Assembly: GCA_914767715.1 (NCBI GenBank)
Contig: OU612065.1
Coordinates: 23,500,001 to 23,560,000 of the forward strand
Reading direction: 5' to 3'
DNA: 60,000 bases
DNA from: Membranipora membranacea
Taxonomy: Eukaryota > Bryozoa > Gymnolaemata > Cheilostomatida > Membraniporidae
The notes beneath the pieces are model-generated. The model had not been told where the DNA came from. It made no database searches and was given only the letters and a program-made list of their open reading frames with translations. Positions 32,596 to 45,124 of this stretch are shown in pieces (position 1 is the first letter of the stretch; every line of letters begins with the position of its first letter). The position numbers and the translations under genes were made by a program.

Positions 32596-35500
32596 TTACT
32601 TGGCATGGCCGTTCATAGCATGTCCGTTTGTACCATTCATACCCTCGACGCCATTTGTGTCATGAATAGGCTTGAGATCTGTGTTGTACAAAGCATCCAT
32701 GTACTCCATGGCTATCTCTCCAACGAGCGATCTATCGGGTATTGCTTGAGACATCCCATAGATTGCAGCCTGTTAACAAATAATATAAAACTATGAGATC
32801 ATGTTGATCTGTGCAGGGAGAATGATGGGTTTTGCAGACAGTTTTGGAACCAACACAAGCGGAGCAACAAGAAATAGACTTACAACCCTACATATCAGAA
32901 CACAGCCATTCTTTATTTTTATAAGGATTACAACTATGTACTGAGATATAATCCTTTTACAGTTTCCATAACAAAGAATACGCTGAATTGTCCTGTCAAG
33001 ACTGAATGTGATATTTAAGCGTACCTTTCCAGTAGCTTTCTCTTTAGGATCTTTCATGATAACAGCAGTACACTCTCTGACATCTTCTATAAACTCATCA
33101 GCTATACCAGGTTGGGTTTGTAGCAGAGTACAACACAGGTGGAAACTAAAGAACAAAACACAGGGTGAGATGAGTGAGATGGAGCAATTAAACTTGTTAT
33201 GCGCATGTTATTACTGTCGGGCGATTGGTGCTGCACGAGCCGTTGGGTTGAGTCCCCTTTGTCATCACATTTCATCTGGTTTTTTTTGTAAAACAAACAA
33301 AGCCGGGCTGCTGAGATAATATATGATCATTTCGGGGAGCACTCTAGATTGATAGTACCCTCGGGTCCAGCTGCTTCCTAAAAGGTGTTTCAAATATGAT
33401 CACATTTATCTCTGCATTTACTATGCTGCATTCTGGATTTGGTTACATCTAAGTAAGATGAAAAATAATTTTTTTAAGTGAGCATCATAAGAAGGGACAA
33501 ATCATTATCCATCTGAAACAGGAATAGTATGACCAAATTCTAAGGCGCTAAATAAAACGATTTTGAAAATCCGATAAATGGTTAGGATTTCAGTTTGTGT
33601 ACCGATAAATGACATAATTTAAAAGTTTCGAGGAACGTCTTCTTTCAGCAGCGAAGCAACCTTATGAGATAGAATCAATGAATACAAACCTGGAGGGGAA
33701 TTGCAGGGCGTTCAGACTCCATCCTCTCTCAGTGAGGGCTGCGAATAATCGGAGTATATCGAAATCTAAACTGCCCACTGTAACAATCGATACTTTGGGA
33801 TCACCAAATACAAATATGCCTTCTATATCGCTCAATCTAAAAGAGAGGAAAAAAACTTTCCTAAATAAGACGAGCAACTCTGCTGGGTGCAATTTACATT
33901 ACTTGTGCATCAACGTAAGTGTCAGTGCATAGAAACTCCTAGCCACGGCAGGGAGATTGGGAATATGCTGTATGGGGGTGGCTGGTAGAAGTGCACACCA
34001 CATTTTGTAGCTTGAGGTAACTAATGAGCAAAAAAATGAGTTAGTTTATAATCAATGTGTGGGTACAACACATTGCCACTCTCAGATTAAAGTATATATT
34101 TCATATGGTATCACAAACTCTATAAGCCGTATTGATTTGATGGGGAATGTATAATGACATTATACAGCCCAATGACTAGTCCAAAGTCTACAGGGTCTAG
34201 TACATGGTCAGTTGCTAATTGTGTTACGAGCCCACGTGCATGCAGGACTTACTGTAACTTGGTCTAAATCTCAGTTGTTACATCATAGATTAACTCTGTT
34301 ATATAGCCTTTTCTTACATCATGGTATTTTCCCTTTGTAACAGCAGAAGCTAGCTATTCAATAAACCCCAAAGATTTAATGAGCCAAGCCAAGCATAATT
34401 GGACATTAGACTATTTGATTTTACACCAGCTACTTTTCAATAATGATAATGGGCATTATTTAAATAATGAAAATTAAGATATTGACTTAATATTTAAATC
34501 ATTTAAGTTTTAAGTCGAAGCCCAAAATCAAGTAGGTGAAGCATATGATAAGATGAGAATAAGGGTACATTTTACAATTTTTCTATTTAGCTGACAATAA
34601 AAACATGGCTGGGGGGCCGTCGGATTTGGGGCAAGAGTCTGGGGGGGGGGAGGGGGCTCAGACTATGGCTGGGTGTTTTGCTATAACACGCCACTGAAAT
34701 TAGGACAGATGCAAAAAAACCAAGGATGAAAGCAATGGAGAAAAGGGGTTGGGGTTGGGAATGATAAAACAATAATGTTTATTATACAAGGATAGTGGAG
34801 TTGTGATTAAGGTTACATACTTTTCTATGATACGGCGGGTGGTCTCGATGATTTTCCTGGTAGTATCTACATATCCACTCTCACCATAATACATCATAGT
34901 GGCCCAGCAGGCAGCAATAATGGCTCCAGGTCTACTTCCTAAAAATAAACCATAAAAGTGCATGTATAATTTAGTCTACAAACAACTGCAGCAAAATCCC
35001 CCAGAAAGTAGACCCAATGTATATGTCTAGTAGGAATTGAAGTTTAAACCAAATTTTTAATTTGGAAAAAGCGACTTAACCTTATGTTAATGACATAATT
35101 AAAACATTTTATAATTTCCCTCCCATGCCTATAAAAATACTATTGAAAATTATAACTTACTTTGGCCCTAAAAGTGAATATAATAGTTCTTGGGAAAACC
35201 ATAAGAACCAGTTTATCTAAAGGAGTACAAGATCTATTTGTCCCAATATTTATGATTTTTCTCCAGTTTAGGGGATTTTGTATCGGACAATAAAATGATC
35301 ATGGCACCAAAAGTTGCAAGTTACAAAATAGGCATGAGTATAGAGTCAAATTTACTGTGAAAGCCTCCCCTCTACCCTACCTTGAACATGATTGTGGTGG
35401 CACAAAGCCTTGCATTGATGAAATGTGAGAAAATATACGTACATCAAGTAGTTGTCTCTGGTAAATCCGGTATGAAAACAAAGTCAAAATTTGTATATGT

Positions 35501-35723
35501 TTAGGCAGCCTCATTCAACCAGCATAGTAAGATATATTGTTGAAAATTATAACTTACTTCGACAATAAAATTTGGCCCTTAAAGTGAATACTTGGTAATT
35601 TTATATGTCATTTTTCTTGATTTTTTAGTTACTTGTCTTTTTAATTCTACACCATATTTTTATCAATATTTCTGTTTTCTGGGTACAAGTCCCAAGGACT
35701 TATTCTTCATCAGAATAAAAATG

Positions 35724-35791
<68 letters not shown>

Positions 35792-38700
35792 GTTCTTGGG
35801 AGACCCGTAAGAACCAGTTGATCTAAAAGCATAAAGTCCAAATTAGGAGTTGTCCCAACAGTGACACAGTGATGACACCACACATTCAGCATAAATATAA
35901 TTAATAATAAATATATATAACATGACTTGTATAATGAGATGTGTGTATCTATACCTCCTATAGTTGGGGTGGCGTATATACCGCCAGGCCAATCTGTGAT
36001 GATATAGTATTGGAATCTCCTCATCTCTGTGGTAGAGTACAATATAACTGATGATCCCTTGGGAGCGAAGCCATACTGCAAACATAACAGTCATACTATG
36101 AGCAATGAAGAGATATATTAGATTTTTCTTACATATTTAAAGAGAAAATTCACTGCGCATATAGAGCACAAGCTCCCAACACATTCAGTTGATGTGTTTT
36201 TTTTAAATTAATTTTAGTCTATAGCAGTCTAACATCATGCCTGTTACAAATCTGCTAGCATGCATTTGGCAAAATGCAAACAGTTCAAGTCTCCATGGGT
36301 ATATCTTCTATTATTTAATGGTGGGCAAATCCCTCCAATATGATTTGATCAGAGCAATAATCATAATATTATACCTTGTGGGTATCGCAGGAGATACTAG
36401 TTACACCTGGCAGACGGAAATCAAATGGTTTCAGTGGATATCCAGCCTTTTCCATAAACGAGATCAGGAAACCGCCGAGACAGGCATCAACGTGTACCGG
36501 TATATCATACTTACGTCCGAGCTAAAATAGAATGATAAGTAGCTGTGACAATTCCATTCAAACGTTCAAGGGGAAAGTAACCCGAGTCAAACGCCCAACG
36601 GGATAGTATTCCCATGAGGAAAGGTTCACTATTTTGCCCAGGCTGTAATAGCAAAATTTATTGCTAGCTGACTTATATAAACTTCCGTCTGAGCTGGGAT
36701 TAATTGGTGTTAGTGCCAGCTAACACCAAATCATCCTCGAATTAACCCAACTAATAGCCACTTTTCTAGGGTAGCGGTTTCAGGCATTTAGATAACTTTT
36801 CATGTATTCTATGACCATAATTCAGATGGTATCTAACAGAAAACTTTCATATCATTGAGACTGTCACAAGAAGAGCTAGTTGGTTTATAACATACCTCAC
36901 TAATCTCCTCGATAGGATCCATAAGACCCAACACAAATTCTGGTGCACTTCCAACTATCTGTAAATACAATAATACAAGGTCTTCATGACACATATCTAC
37001 AACACTCAATGGGGCAAACTAATAGGTCACTATCTCAGCCATTAGTTATTTCTTAGACTTCATAATTGCATATATATCATTCAAATAACAAATGGTGTCA
37101 TAAGCTCACACCTATGATGCCTCAATTAGACATGAGAGGGCAAAATCTTATAACATACGACCAGACTAAAGGCAGTTGTTTACTGAAGATATTGATTTAT
37201 AAGCAGGATAGCAGTTTAATGATTGTCACTACACCTTCAGCTGTTATCGCCAGGTTTGCCATCCCTACCATCATACAGATAACTTACCATACATGTGTTT
37301 TTATTGATGAGAGAAGCCATCTTCTTGACATCAACAGTCATGGTTTTAGGGTCTGTAGGTACAGTCTTCAGTACTATGTTAAAGGACAGGCACGCCTGAA
37401 ATGAGATATGACTGGTCTTCACTTAACTGGTATTCAAGATTATAGATGATTTATCAGCAAAAATATAAGATTTTTATTTGATAATGAGCGTATAACGAGT
37501 ATGAGTGCCAACAAAGTATTGCTTGATGGGACTAAGACATGCGACTTCAAAAGGCTCTTGCAAGTTTTCCTCCTGTTTATTAAAGAAACCCATATTCTGT
37601 CTCTCTTCCATCAGAATGATGAAAAACTGTCAACGAAAATTACTTAGAAAATGAAATAAAAGTGCTTGAACTTTCTGTGAAACACCTAAAAAAAGAGATT
37701 TTCTATTTTATAAAATTAATGTACTGCCAATCTTACCTTTTCAAAAGCAGCATGGGCCGACCTTGGTACAACCCTGTCAAAGAAATATCGATGGTATATG
37801 TTTAGCATGAGGTATTTATTATAAATAATTTTTATGAATCTACTGTACGAGTATAAGCGCTTAAATTCTGCATTTGTTGCTGGTAGTTACCTTTCATTAT
37901 CGACCACAACCCTTCCATAGGGATGCGAGCTCCACCAGCTAGCCGGGCCGAGTGTGAACATTAAAACATTAAAGCCACTGCAGTATTTTTCTCCGAATGT
38001 AATTTCAAACACAGCATTATGGCAAAGCATCCGCATTCTTACAGAAAAGTAGGAAAACCAATTCAACACAATTTTTTGCTAGCCATTTTCACTCACATCT
38101 GTGGGCGTTTGATACCCTTACTGATCGCCCGATCACGGTAAGCCTTACATGCCAACATAATACTCTCAGTGCCACCGGCAGTCATCTACAAAATACAAGT
38201 TAGACATGAAAACATCAAAAATCTAGATATCTGGTCAAAGAGAAAACAATACGCTTCTTGACTCAGTCGCATCCTTAGGGATGAAATGTGGTATCAATAA
38301 TCAATGGTTATATTAGTTTTCATGGTTATAAGTAAGGCAATTTGTGCTAGATAATAAGCCCAACCTGGTCATACAACTCTGACCGACCGACTTGTGTTTG
38401 TGTGTCCACACACAAACACAAGGCGGTTGGTATTTGTTTGATATTAGAACTATTCTCATACTCACAGTGCCACAAGCATTGGAGGATCCATTAAACATAC
38501 TGATACACATCTGTACCACCTCAGCTTCCATCTTTCTCACATCAGGGAACAGATCTCCGTGTAGAGGATTAGTCCAGGCAAACATCTTATATATCTACAA
38601 AGGGAAGGCACCGAATACAAACACCTTTATCATTCATCTTACGTACAAACACCACATTCATTTTGAATCATGTTCTGGTTTTTCAAGGTAACTACCAATT

Positions 38701-41587
38701 TAGCTCAATAAAAAATCAAGTTGATAGGTAAATAAAGAGATGCCTGGCAGCCTAGCTAGTGAAAGGGCAACACATCTGTAGAGGAATTCCTCAATCCCCT
38801 ACACAATATTTCAATTTCACAAAAACAAATGTATGTTTATGGTGGTATCACAGTTACAAGCCATGAGTTTTGGGAGAAAATATACAAGGTTTTCGAGCTA
38901 CCATGGTCACGAGCACAGAGACCCACAAGTTAAGAGTTAACCTCCTACCTCTCCATTCAGCTCGGTGAGTTCAGCACCACCATTATACAGAGTACCAGAA
39001 GCTCTACCTCGGGAAAACTGGAATTTACCTGAAAGTGTGCAAATCAATATATAATAGTATTATATAATATATAATATGTCAGAGTATGCCTGAAGGTGTG
39101 CAAATCAAGATAAAGGTCCAGGTGCATGATGATAGTATTAAAACAGGATCTGTGATGTTTTAGGCTGTATATTCTGGTTTACACATCGATTATAATGGAT
39201 CAAACTAGATTAATCGTTTTAGGTCTTTTGATTGTCTTAAATTTTAGTTTATGTAGATTGGACAGGCCTTCGTACAACTTAGCAATGTGAAACATAAGGT
39301 GCATCTGCATTCTTATTCAAAATGGTACACCTCGGATAGCTATAGTGGACAAGTCAACAACTGAACCTTGACTACAAATTTACCAATTAATGTAATCCAG
39401 TATGTCATACCCATCGGAATTTCAGAGCCAGTGCTCAATTCTTATTCAAGAAATGGGCAGAGAAATCAAAACTAACATGACATTGACATGGAACTCCCCA
39501 CACACCCCAACAACAAACCTGATGAAATATTATTACAACATGAGTTCATATAACTTACTCATTGATTTGTAATCTGAAGCCATTCTGCACACTTCAGCCT
39601 AAAACATGAGTAATAATAGATAATTCCACAATTGCATCAAGGATATCCTCATTCAGAAAATAATGTACATATATATCATCATGGCAATAACTCTTTAATC
39701 ATCCGTGTAGTAACGTTTCATCATAATTGATTTCACTTTTTATCAGATGGACTTTGAACCGGTCACATGATGATTTTCTTTTATTAATTTTATAGATCCT
39801 CTTTACAGAAAATAGAGTTTTTCTAGGAGCTTTCAATCACGATAGTAGCAGTGTTTGATGTAATGGTTATTAATTCAAAAATATAATGCTAGCACAATCG
39901 ATTGGTTACCAGATATCTCACATCCCCGATTTTGTTGAATTCAAGGTCAATACATGATATATAGATAAAATTTGGCATATTGGTATGTGGATGTTGGTTA
40001 TAAGCTGCAAGGATAACGCAGCGCCAAATTACTTTCTGATGCTGTACAAAACAACCCATGGTTGGCGCAGCACGCGGTGGTATATCTTTCAAGCTTGGTT
40101 AGATAAGAAATATTGTGAGATTATTATCTAGACTGGTAGTGATAATATACCAATGCCACTGGGTCATGCTGTGTAACTTATCGTATAGTGATAACTCAAT
40201 CATATATAATACCAGTTCAATAGGTATTACTATAATATAATAATACCTAACGATTGTTATGTGTGTAGCCGAGGACAATAATAATAAACCCTGAGTACAC
40301 AAGTACTTAAGTCTGCCGACATCTATTTTGTTTTGGCATTGAGATAATGTTGGTAAATTGGCGGCCTTAATAATATAGCAGCAGAAAGTTTGCTACCAGT
40401 ATTTCTTTCATAGACATTGGGGTGTCAAATCAGTTAAAAATAGGACAGCACTGAGCAGCTATCTGACCGACATCAGGCCAACTTACCGCTGAGGATCCGT
40501 GAGCCGGCAACTGCTTGAGGAAACTCATGCCAGGCTTGAGATCTTTGGCAAAGCCAAGCTGCAGTGACTTGGCAGTCTTATCTATCTCCGCCTGAATTTG
40601 ATTCCTCACATAAGGTATCTTACGTACAGTCCGAAAAAAGTTTTTCTTTGTTTTGGCAAATCCACCTGAAAGAAGAGGCAGGTATTTTGATGTACAAGTG
40701 AATAACCTTTTTCCTTCCATTGTTTTGCCATTTCCATGGAATAACTTCTAGCATTGTCGCCAAGCTACGTTTTTTGGCTCATGACCAACTGACCGACTTT
40801 ACGGTCCCACTATACCAGCTTCATATTGTTGATTATATGATACCAATTACGGCTCTAGAAGTGTACACAGGTTAGGATAACACAGTGTGTGGTATTGTGA
40901 TACAATATTGAGTTGTATTTTGCTTTTGTGGTTAAACGCCCAGACAGGAGGTGGTCTAAAGCACTCTGTATATGGGCGGTGGCCGGTAATATTTGCCGGA
41001 TTATATTGTGCAGCTCTTCTACTGAGCATGGGAACTTTCCATACACAAAAATGTTCATAAAATCTGGAGAGAACAAGAAATAATTCTTAGAAGCAAGATT
41101 GATTTTCATTGACCAAAGTTCAAATAATAAACATGGAAGTAGAGAAGCATCTGATAATCTGATAATAGAGGTGCAATGTCATTACATCAATGAACTGAGA
41201 TAAGTGATAATTCATTGATTTCATACCTTCTCCTTCGAAGAGATATTCCCATAGCCACTGAATGGAAAGTAAAGCTACCATACTGAGTACTATTATCAGC
41301 CATGGCTCTATGGCGTGTGTCTCACAAACACCATTTATCCAGTTTCTGGCACATAGAGCGTACTTTACAGCTTCATCCTAGAGAAACAGGGGAAGTTATA
41401 TTAAGAAGGGTAACTTGGTAACTGCGGTGTATCTGTATAAATGTTCGAAAGTGGCCTACAAATCTTGTTTTCCATGAACAACAACACAACTGTGAGCATC
41501 TCTAGAGCGCAAAAAGAAACTTACAATCACTAATTTGCCTACCTGTATCTGTGAGAGTAAATCTGTTTGGGTTCCGTTCTGAGCCAT
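32596..41587 (-). CDS. SGPL1: Sphingosine-1-phosphate lyase (16 coding exons)
   Basis: SGPL1 is a PLP enzyme of the ER membrane that irreversibly cleaves sphingosine 1-phosphate to phosphoethanolamine and hexadecenal, the exit step of sphingolipid breakdown. Exons: 41587-41543, 41377-41227, 40665-40487, 39598-39559, 39028-38949, 38594-38466, 38185-38097, 37773-37737, 37395-37288, 36958-36896, 36521-36375, 36075-35955, 34938-34821, 33836-33690, 33145-33025 and 32769-32596, giving 582 residues (human 568). Near the N-terminus is one membrane helix after EPW ([17 protein letters not shown]). Then come [52 protein letters not shown] and the PLP lysine Lys356 in [14 protein letters not shown], followed by [12 protein letters not shown] and [11 protein letters not shown]. 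The tail ends [13 protein letters not shown]. Start at ATG 41587; the frame is open upstream to the acceptor at 41617. Confidence 0.96.
35141..35830. repeat. Local duplication and dispersed repeat copy B
   Basis: In the SGPL1 intron between exons 36075-35955 and 34938-34821. The block near 35145-35230 (AAAATTATAACTTACTT ... GTTCTTGGGAAAACC ... AAGAACCAGTT) recurs, split, at 35538-35592 and 35791-35826. Between them lies copy B of the dispersed repeat (35250-35530). Confidence 0.7.
35726..35788. repeat. (AT)n microsatellite
   Basis: About 31 uninterrupted AT dinucleotides inside an SGPL1 intron. Open frames of Tyr-Ile repeats across it are artefacts. Confidence 0.97.
36704..36729. repeat. Hairpin in SGPL1 intron
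   Basis: Perfect 10-bp arms TTGGTGTTAG / CTAACACCAA around a 6-base loop, with further partial symmetry outside (ATTAATT / AATTAAC). Confidence 0.6.
38391..38422. repeat. Perfect 15-bp inverted repeat in SGPL1 intron
   Basis: CTTGTGTTTGTGTGT and its exact complement, separated by two bases, within an intron about 44 bases from the donor of the exon 38594-38466. Confidence 0.85.
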
Positions 41588-43689
41588 ATCCGAAATTTGT
41601 GCTATATCATCAAGTAACTATAACAAATTGATCAGGCATATAAAAAAATTGATATGATTCACAATTGAACTCATTCACACCATAATGATTAGCTAATGGT
41701 CATAGCCTATCCTATAACTGTATTATATACAGTGTGCACTATATAACCTGGTAAAACCTACCCTATCCTGTCAAACTTCTTTTTGAACACCAAGTTTGTC
41801 AAGCAGGCAACACCTACCTAGCTGTGACAATTCTGAGTCCTTGCATAGCCACTGAAATAAAATGTATGCTCAGGTGTTTGTCCCAAATCAAAAATATAGC
41901 CATACCAGACCCTCGGCACTAGCATATCAAAGTCAAATAATTGTTACCCGTGATAGAACTAAATATCTCTGTAATCTGGTGATAAAGAGAGCTCATCTGC
42001 AGCCTGCCAATTTGGTACTCTTTTAGCCAAACTTGTGGGCATGACTTAATCCCTAAAGTTAATTAAGTAAGACTAGGCCTATATACTTATACTATGTATC
42101 TACATTGAAACGGTATTGCTGTCTGTTGATGTTTGGCAATGGACTGCCATGTCAGCCAAACCCTTTAAGGCCCTGCTTATACCACAAGGAACATTAAGGT
42201 AAGCTAGCCCAAGGAGTTAGCTAGCCTGTCTTGACAAGCTTGTCAATGTATGCTACAGGCAAGCATGCATGCGTATTATCACTACAAGTTAGTAGCCTAG
42301 CCAATGCTAGGTCTATATATAGTAGGCCTACACAGTGAGAGTGACAATACAATAAAAAGGTAAGCATAACTAGGTATGCTAGGACTGTCCTCAACCTCCT
42401 AACATGGAAAGCAGGATTGAAAGAGCTACTAGAGTGTATGACATGACGATCTTCATATGCAGGGTACTCTCTGACCTTTAGGACAGGTTCATTCATATAG
42501 ATAGATAGATAGATAAACAAGTAATAGATGACGATGATTTGACAGAAATCCATCACATCACTGAAGTGAGTAAATGAAAAGGACCAAATTAGTAATAATA
42601 CCTGCTGATGGATCTCTCTTGGGCTCCCTTGTAAACCACGTTCTCCTTTCTCAGAGTGTGATTTCCTCAGCTCAGAATTCAGAAACCCAAATCGGTTGCT
42701 ACTCGCTCATCAAACCCAAACAACAGAATGGAAAGTCAGAAGCAAGTGTTTACATAAATTGGGACTTTGACCCTTTTAGCTGTGCCTACTAAATAGCAAT
42801 GTTGGGGAGACTCTTTGAATTAACCGATAATAATGTTGAAAACATATCATTGGTTCTCAGGCTCTGATTCACAGTTGTAGCTACCAAAGTTTAAAACCTT
42901 CTTTTCACTCAAACAAAGAGATAAACAAAAGAAGTGAGTGCAACTAAAGTACACAAAGACAATAGTAAATTGTATATATTGTGATTGTGCACTTTACTAG
43001 ACTACTTTATTTGGGCTGTGACCCAGAAATAAATAGCCAATAGACTGTCTTATCTTACTCTTAGCACAAAACCAAGACTAAAAGAAGGGTTTTGCCATAA
43101 AGCTCTTACTGAAATCTCATAGTTTATTTTCAGTTCTTGGTTGTTTATAATGCAGTGAGCCGAGCTTTGACCATTCTACTAAAAATAAAATCTTGTTTTC
43201 TAAATTTCAACCAATGAACCATTGTTTCAACCAACCCAACTCTTTGCTGAAACATTAAGAACAGGAATTACAAGTGAAAAAGGTGGTTGATGTTATGCAG
43301 TGAAGCCTATTTCTTAGAGAGGGAGTTAATTAGTTTATGAATTGATGGCCCGATGACTCACTGAATAGGACAGCTTGTTATTATTGGGCCTTTCTAACCA
43401 GTCTAATAATGTAATAATAATAACACTAACAGGTCCCCCAGACCAATGAACTGAATGAGAGGGAGCTCATTGCTCTGAGTGTGGATGTGCTCTTTGTTGT
43501 TTCTGAACCCAAGCAAAATACAGGCTGGTAAACCATAGAAGCCTGTTGTTCAACAGCAAGTAATCATCATGATCAAGTCACTGTTATTCAGTGCAAAGAG
43601 TTAGAGACTCTGGTCTAACTCCTTGGATAGTGTGATGTCTAATTATGGAGAGATATCCCTAGTACTACTTGATACCTGGAGCATAATCG
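41588..43689 (-). other. 5' side of SGPL1, possible upstream exon
   Basis: The first coding exon extends upstream to an acceptor at 41617, so at least one further 5' exon is expected. A candidate ends at 43676 (donor GTATCAAG) and carries ATG CTC CAG at 43684-43676. Joined in phase 0 it would add MLQLLDDIAQISD before the conserved start. Between them I see no gene; a fragment of the TAGCCTGTCTTG repeat family lies at 42222-42246. Confidence 0.35.
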
Positions 43690-44050
43690 TCTCCTCTGGT
43701 GAAAGTTCCAGCAAAGTTTCAGGCTCAATATGTGTTGTAAACCGTATAACCAGATTTTCACCATTTACCACAGAAGGATCTACAAGTATCAAAGAGTCAT
43801 AGCAAATATTACTCCACAATTTAGAGGTGGAGACAAAGAAGCTCTTTTTGTGGAGGTCAGTGCTGCAGTGAGGTATAAGGTACTGTTGGTTGTGCGTTCT
43901 AACACTGCCAGGATGTGGATGAAGGTTGATGTAATCTCCAATGTCAGTCTCTACTTCACCAAAGTGGATGGCTCGGAAGAGTCCAATTCTTCGCCGTTCT
44001 CTCCTGGTACTGGTCTAGGTTTTTCAATTCCAGTTGTTATATCAGCTGCG
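43690..44050 (-). mobile_element. LINE reverse-transcriptase C-terminal remnant (CR1/L2-like)
   Basis: On the minus strand, from about 43998 down to 43790, reads ERRRIGLFRAIHFGE ... YINLHPHP ... RTHNQQYLIPHCSTDLHKKS, FFVSTSKLW. This is the typical end of CR1/L2/RTE-group LINE RT proteins (RL..FYKI, HP, R..H...Y.IPHCRTD, SFFP.TI..WN). A stretch just upstream, LELKNLDQYQER, is in another frame, implying a frameshift. Stops precede it, so the copy is dead and 5'-truncated. Confidence 0.7.
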
Positions 44051-45124
44051 AGGTGCTAGTTTTTTTGTCTGACCGCGGAACATTGTAAACAATGCTTCGT
44101 TGATTGTGATTGTATCAGGCTACCATCCTATACTGATGATGCGTCATTGATGCGTAGATGTTTTAGAGAGTAGGGAATAGATCTTCTTGTGAACCCTAAC
44201 TGGCTGGATGCTTTGTTGATTAGTTATTTCATTTACTTGAAATGAAGTAACTAGTGAGGCAGAAGAAGGGGTTTCCATAGGCAGGGCAGATGTATGGCAT
44301 AGGTTTTTTTGACAACTGACCTGTTGTCCTGACAGGCGATCTGCCGCACTTTGGGAGATATCGTCTTATCGGGGAAGGGTAGGTAAGGTAGTGGCATGGG
44401 ACTGCACTCACCAGAGAACAAGTGATTGACACCCATAGTTCTCATGGACTCCTGGACAATGCTTGATTATTTATTACTGGTAGAACACATCATTGCCGTT
44501 AGGACGATGAGCATATTGCATCTGTATAGTTGTAGATTTTGTCGTGTTTATGAGAGTTGTCTCATTTTGATGTATCAGTGTTTTGTGAGTGGTGATGATA
44601 GAAGTTGGTTTGTTGGTTATAGCCAGGATTAACCCCTTGAGATGGGAGTGGGAATTGAACCCGGGATCTATTGTTTGATAACCATGGATGTGAACAGTTG
44701 TACTATCAAAGCTCCTGACTCCGAAAGGTAACATTGTCACCTGTGAAGCGTCAATATGGTTGGTTCATTTTAATGTTAATTTTTTTTTCAATCTGCCAGA
44801 TCACAAAATTCTTTGGTCCATGGGTAGCCCCTCCTTATGTATGTCAGACTATTTTTCGACCTTTCCTTAGATGTTGGTGATCAGGTATTAAGTTTGTACC
44901 AGATGGAAATGTTTTTGTGAGAGTTGAGAGTTTCAATTTGTACATCTGAAATATTCTGTGCTTCGCCTGATATTTGTTAACCCAACTATTACATACCCCT
45001 GTCCCCTTACCCCTTCTGATCCATGAAAACAAATACCTCCTTGTAGTAATATTGTGCCCTTTGGCGAAGGTAACCTCATTGTTTTTTTTATTCTTGTTTT
45101 ACAGGTTGACAATAACTGAGCAAA
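44051..45124. other. Spacer upstream of WBP4
   Basis: Between the LINE remnant and the WBP4 ATG. It contains a tRNA-like sequence at about 44637-44735 and presumably the WBP4 promoter and leader; an acceptor-like TTTTACAG at 45097-45104 suggests a spliced 5'UTR. No other gene seen. Confidence 0.4.
44637..44735 (-). repeat. tRNA-like (SINE-type) sequence
   Basis: On the minus strand a good Pol III B box GGGTTCAATTCCC (44662-44650) follows, at tRNA spacing, a poorer A-box-like region (GCTTTGATAGTACAACTG). The flank CACTCCCAT could be a degraded acceptor stem. I read it as the head of an old tRNA-derived SINE. Confidence 0.4.

Noticed and set aside
35592-36081. Tyr-Ile repeat proteins on both strands
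   Set aside because: They translate the AT microsatellite; the true signal on the minus strand is the SGPL1 exon 36075-35955.
43730-44059. Plus-strand open frame of 109 codons
   Set aside because: It is the complement of the LINE RT remnant, whose minus-strand reading has clear family motifs.
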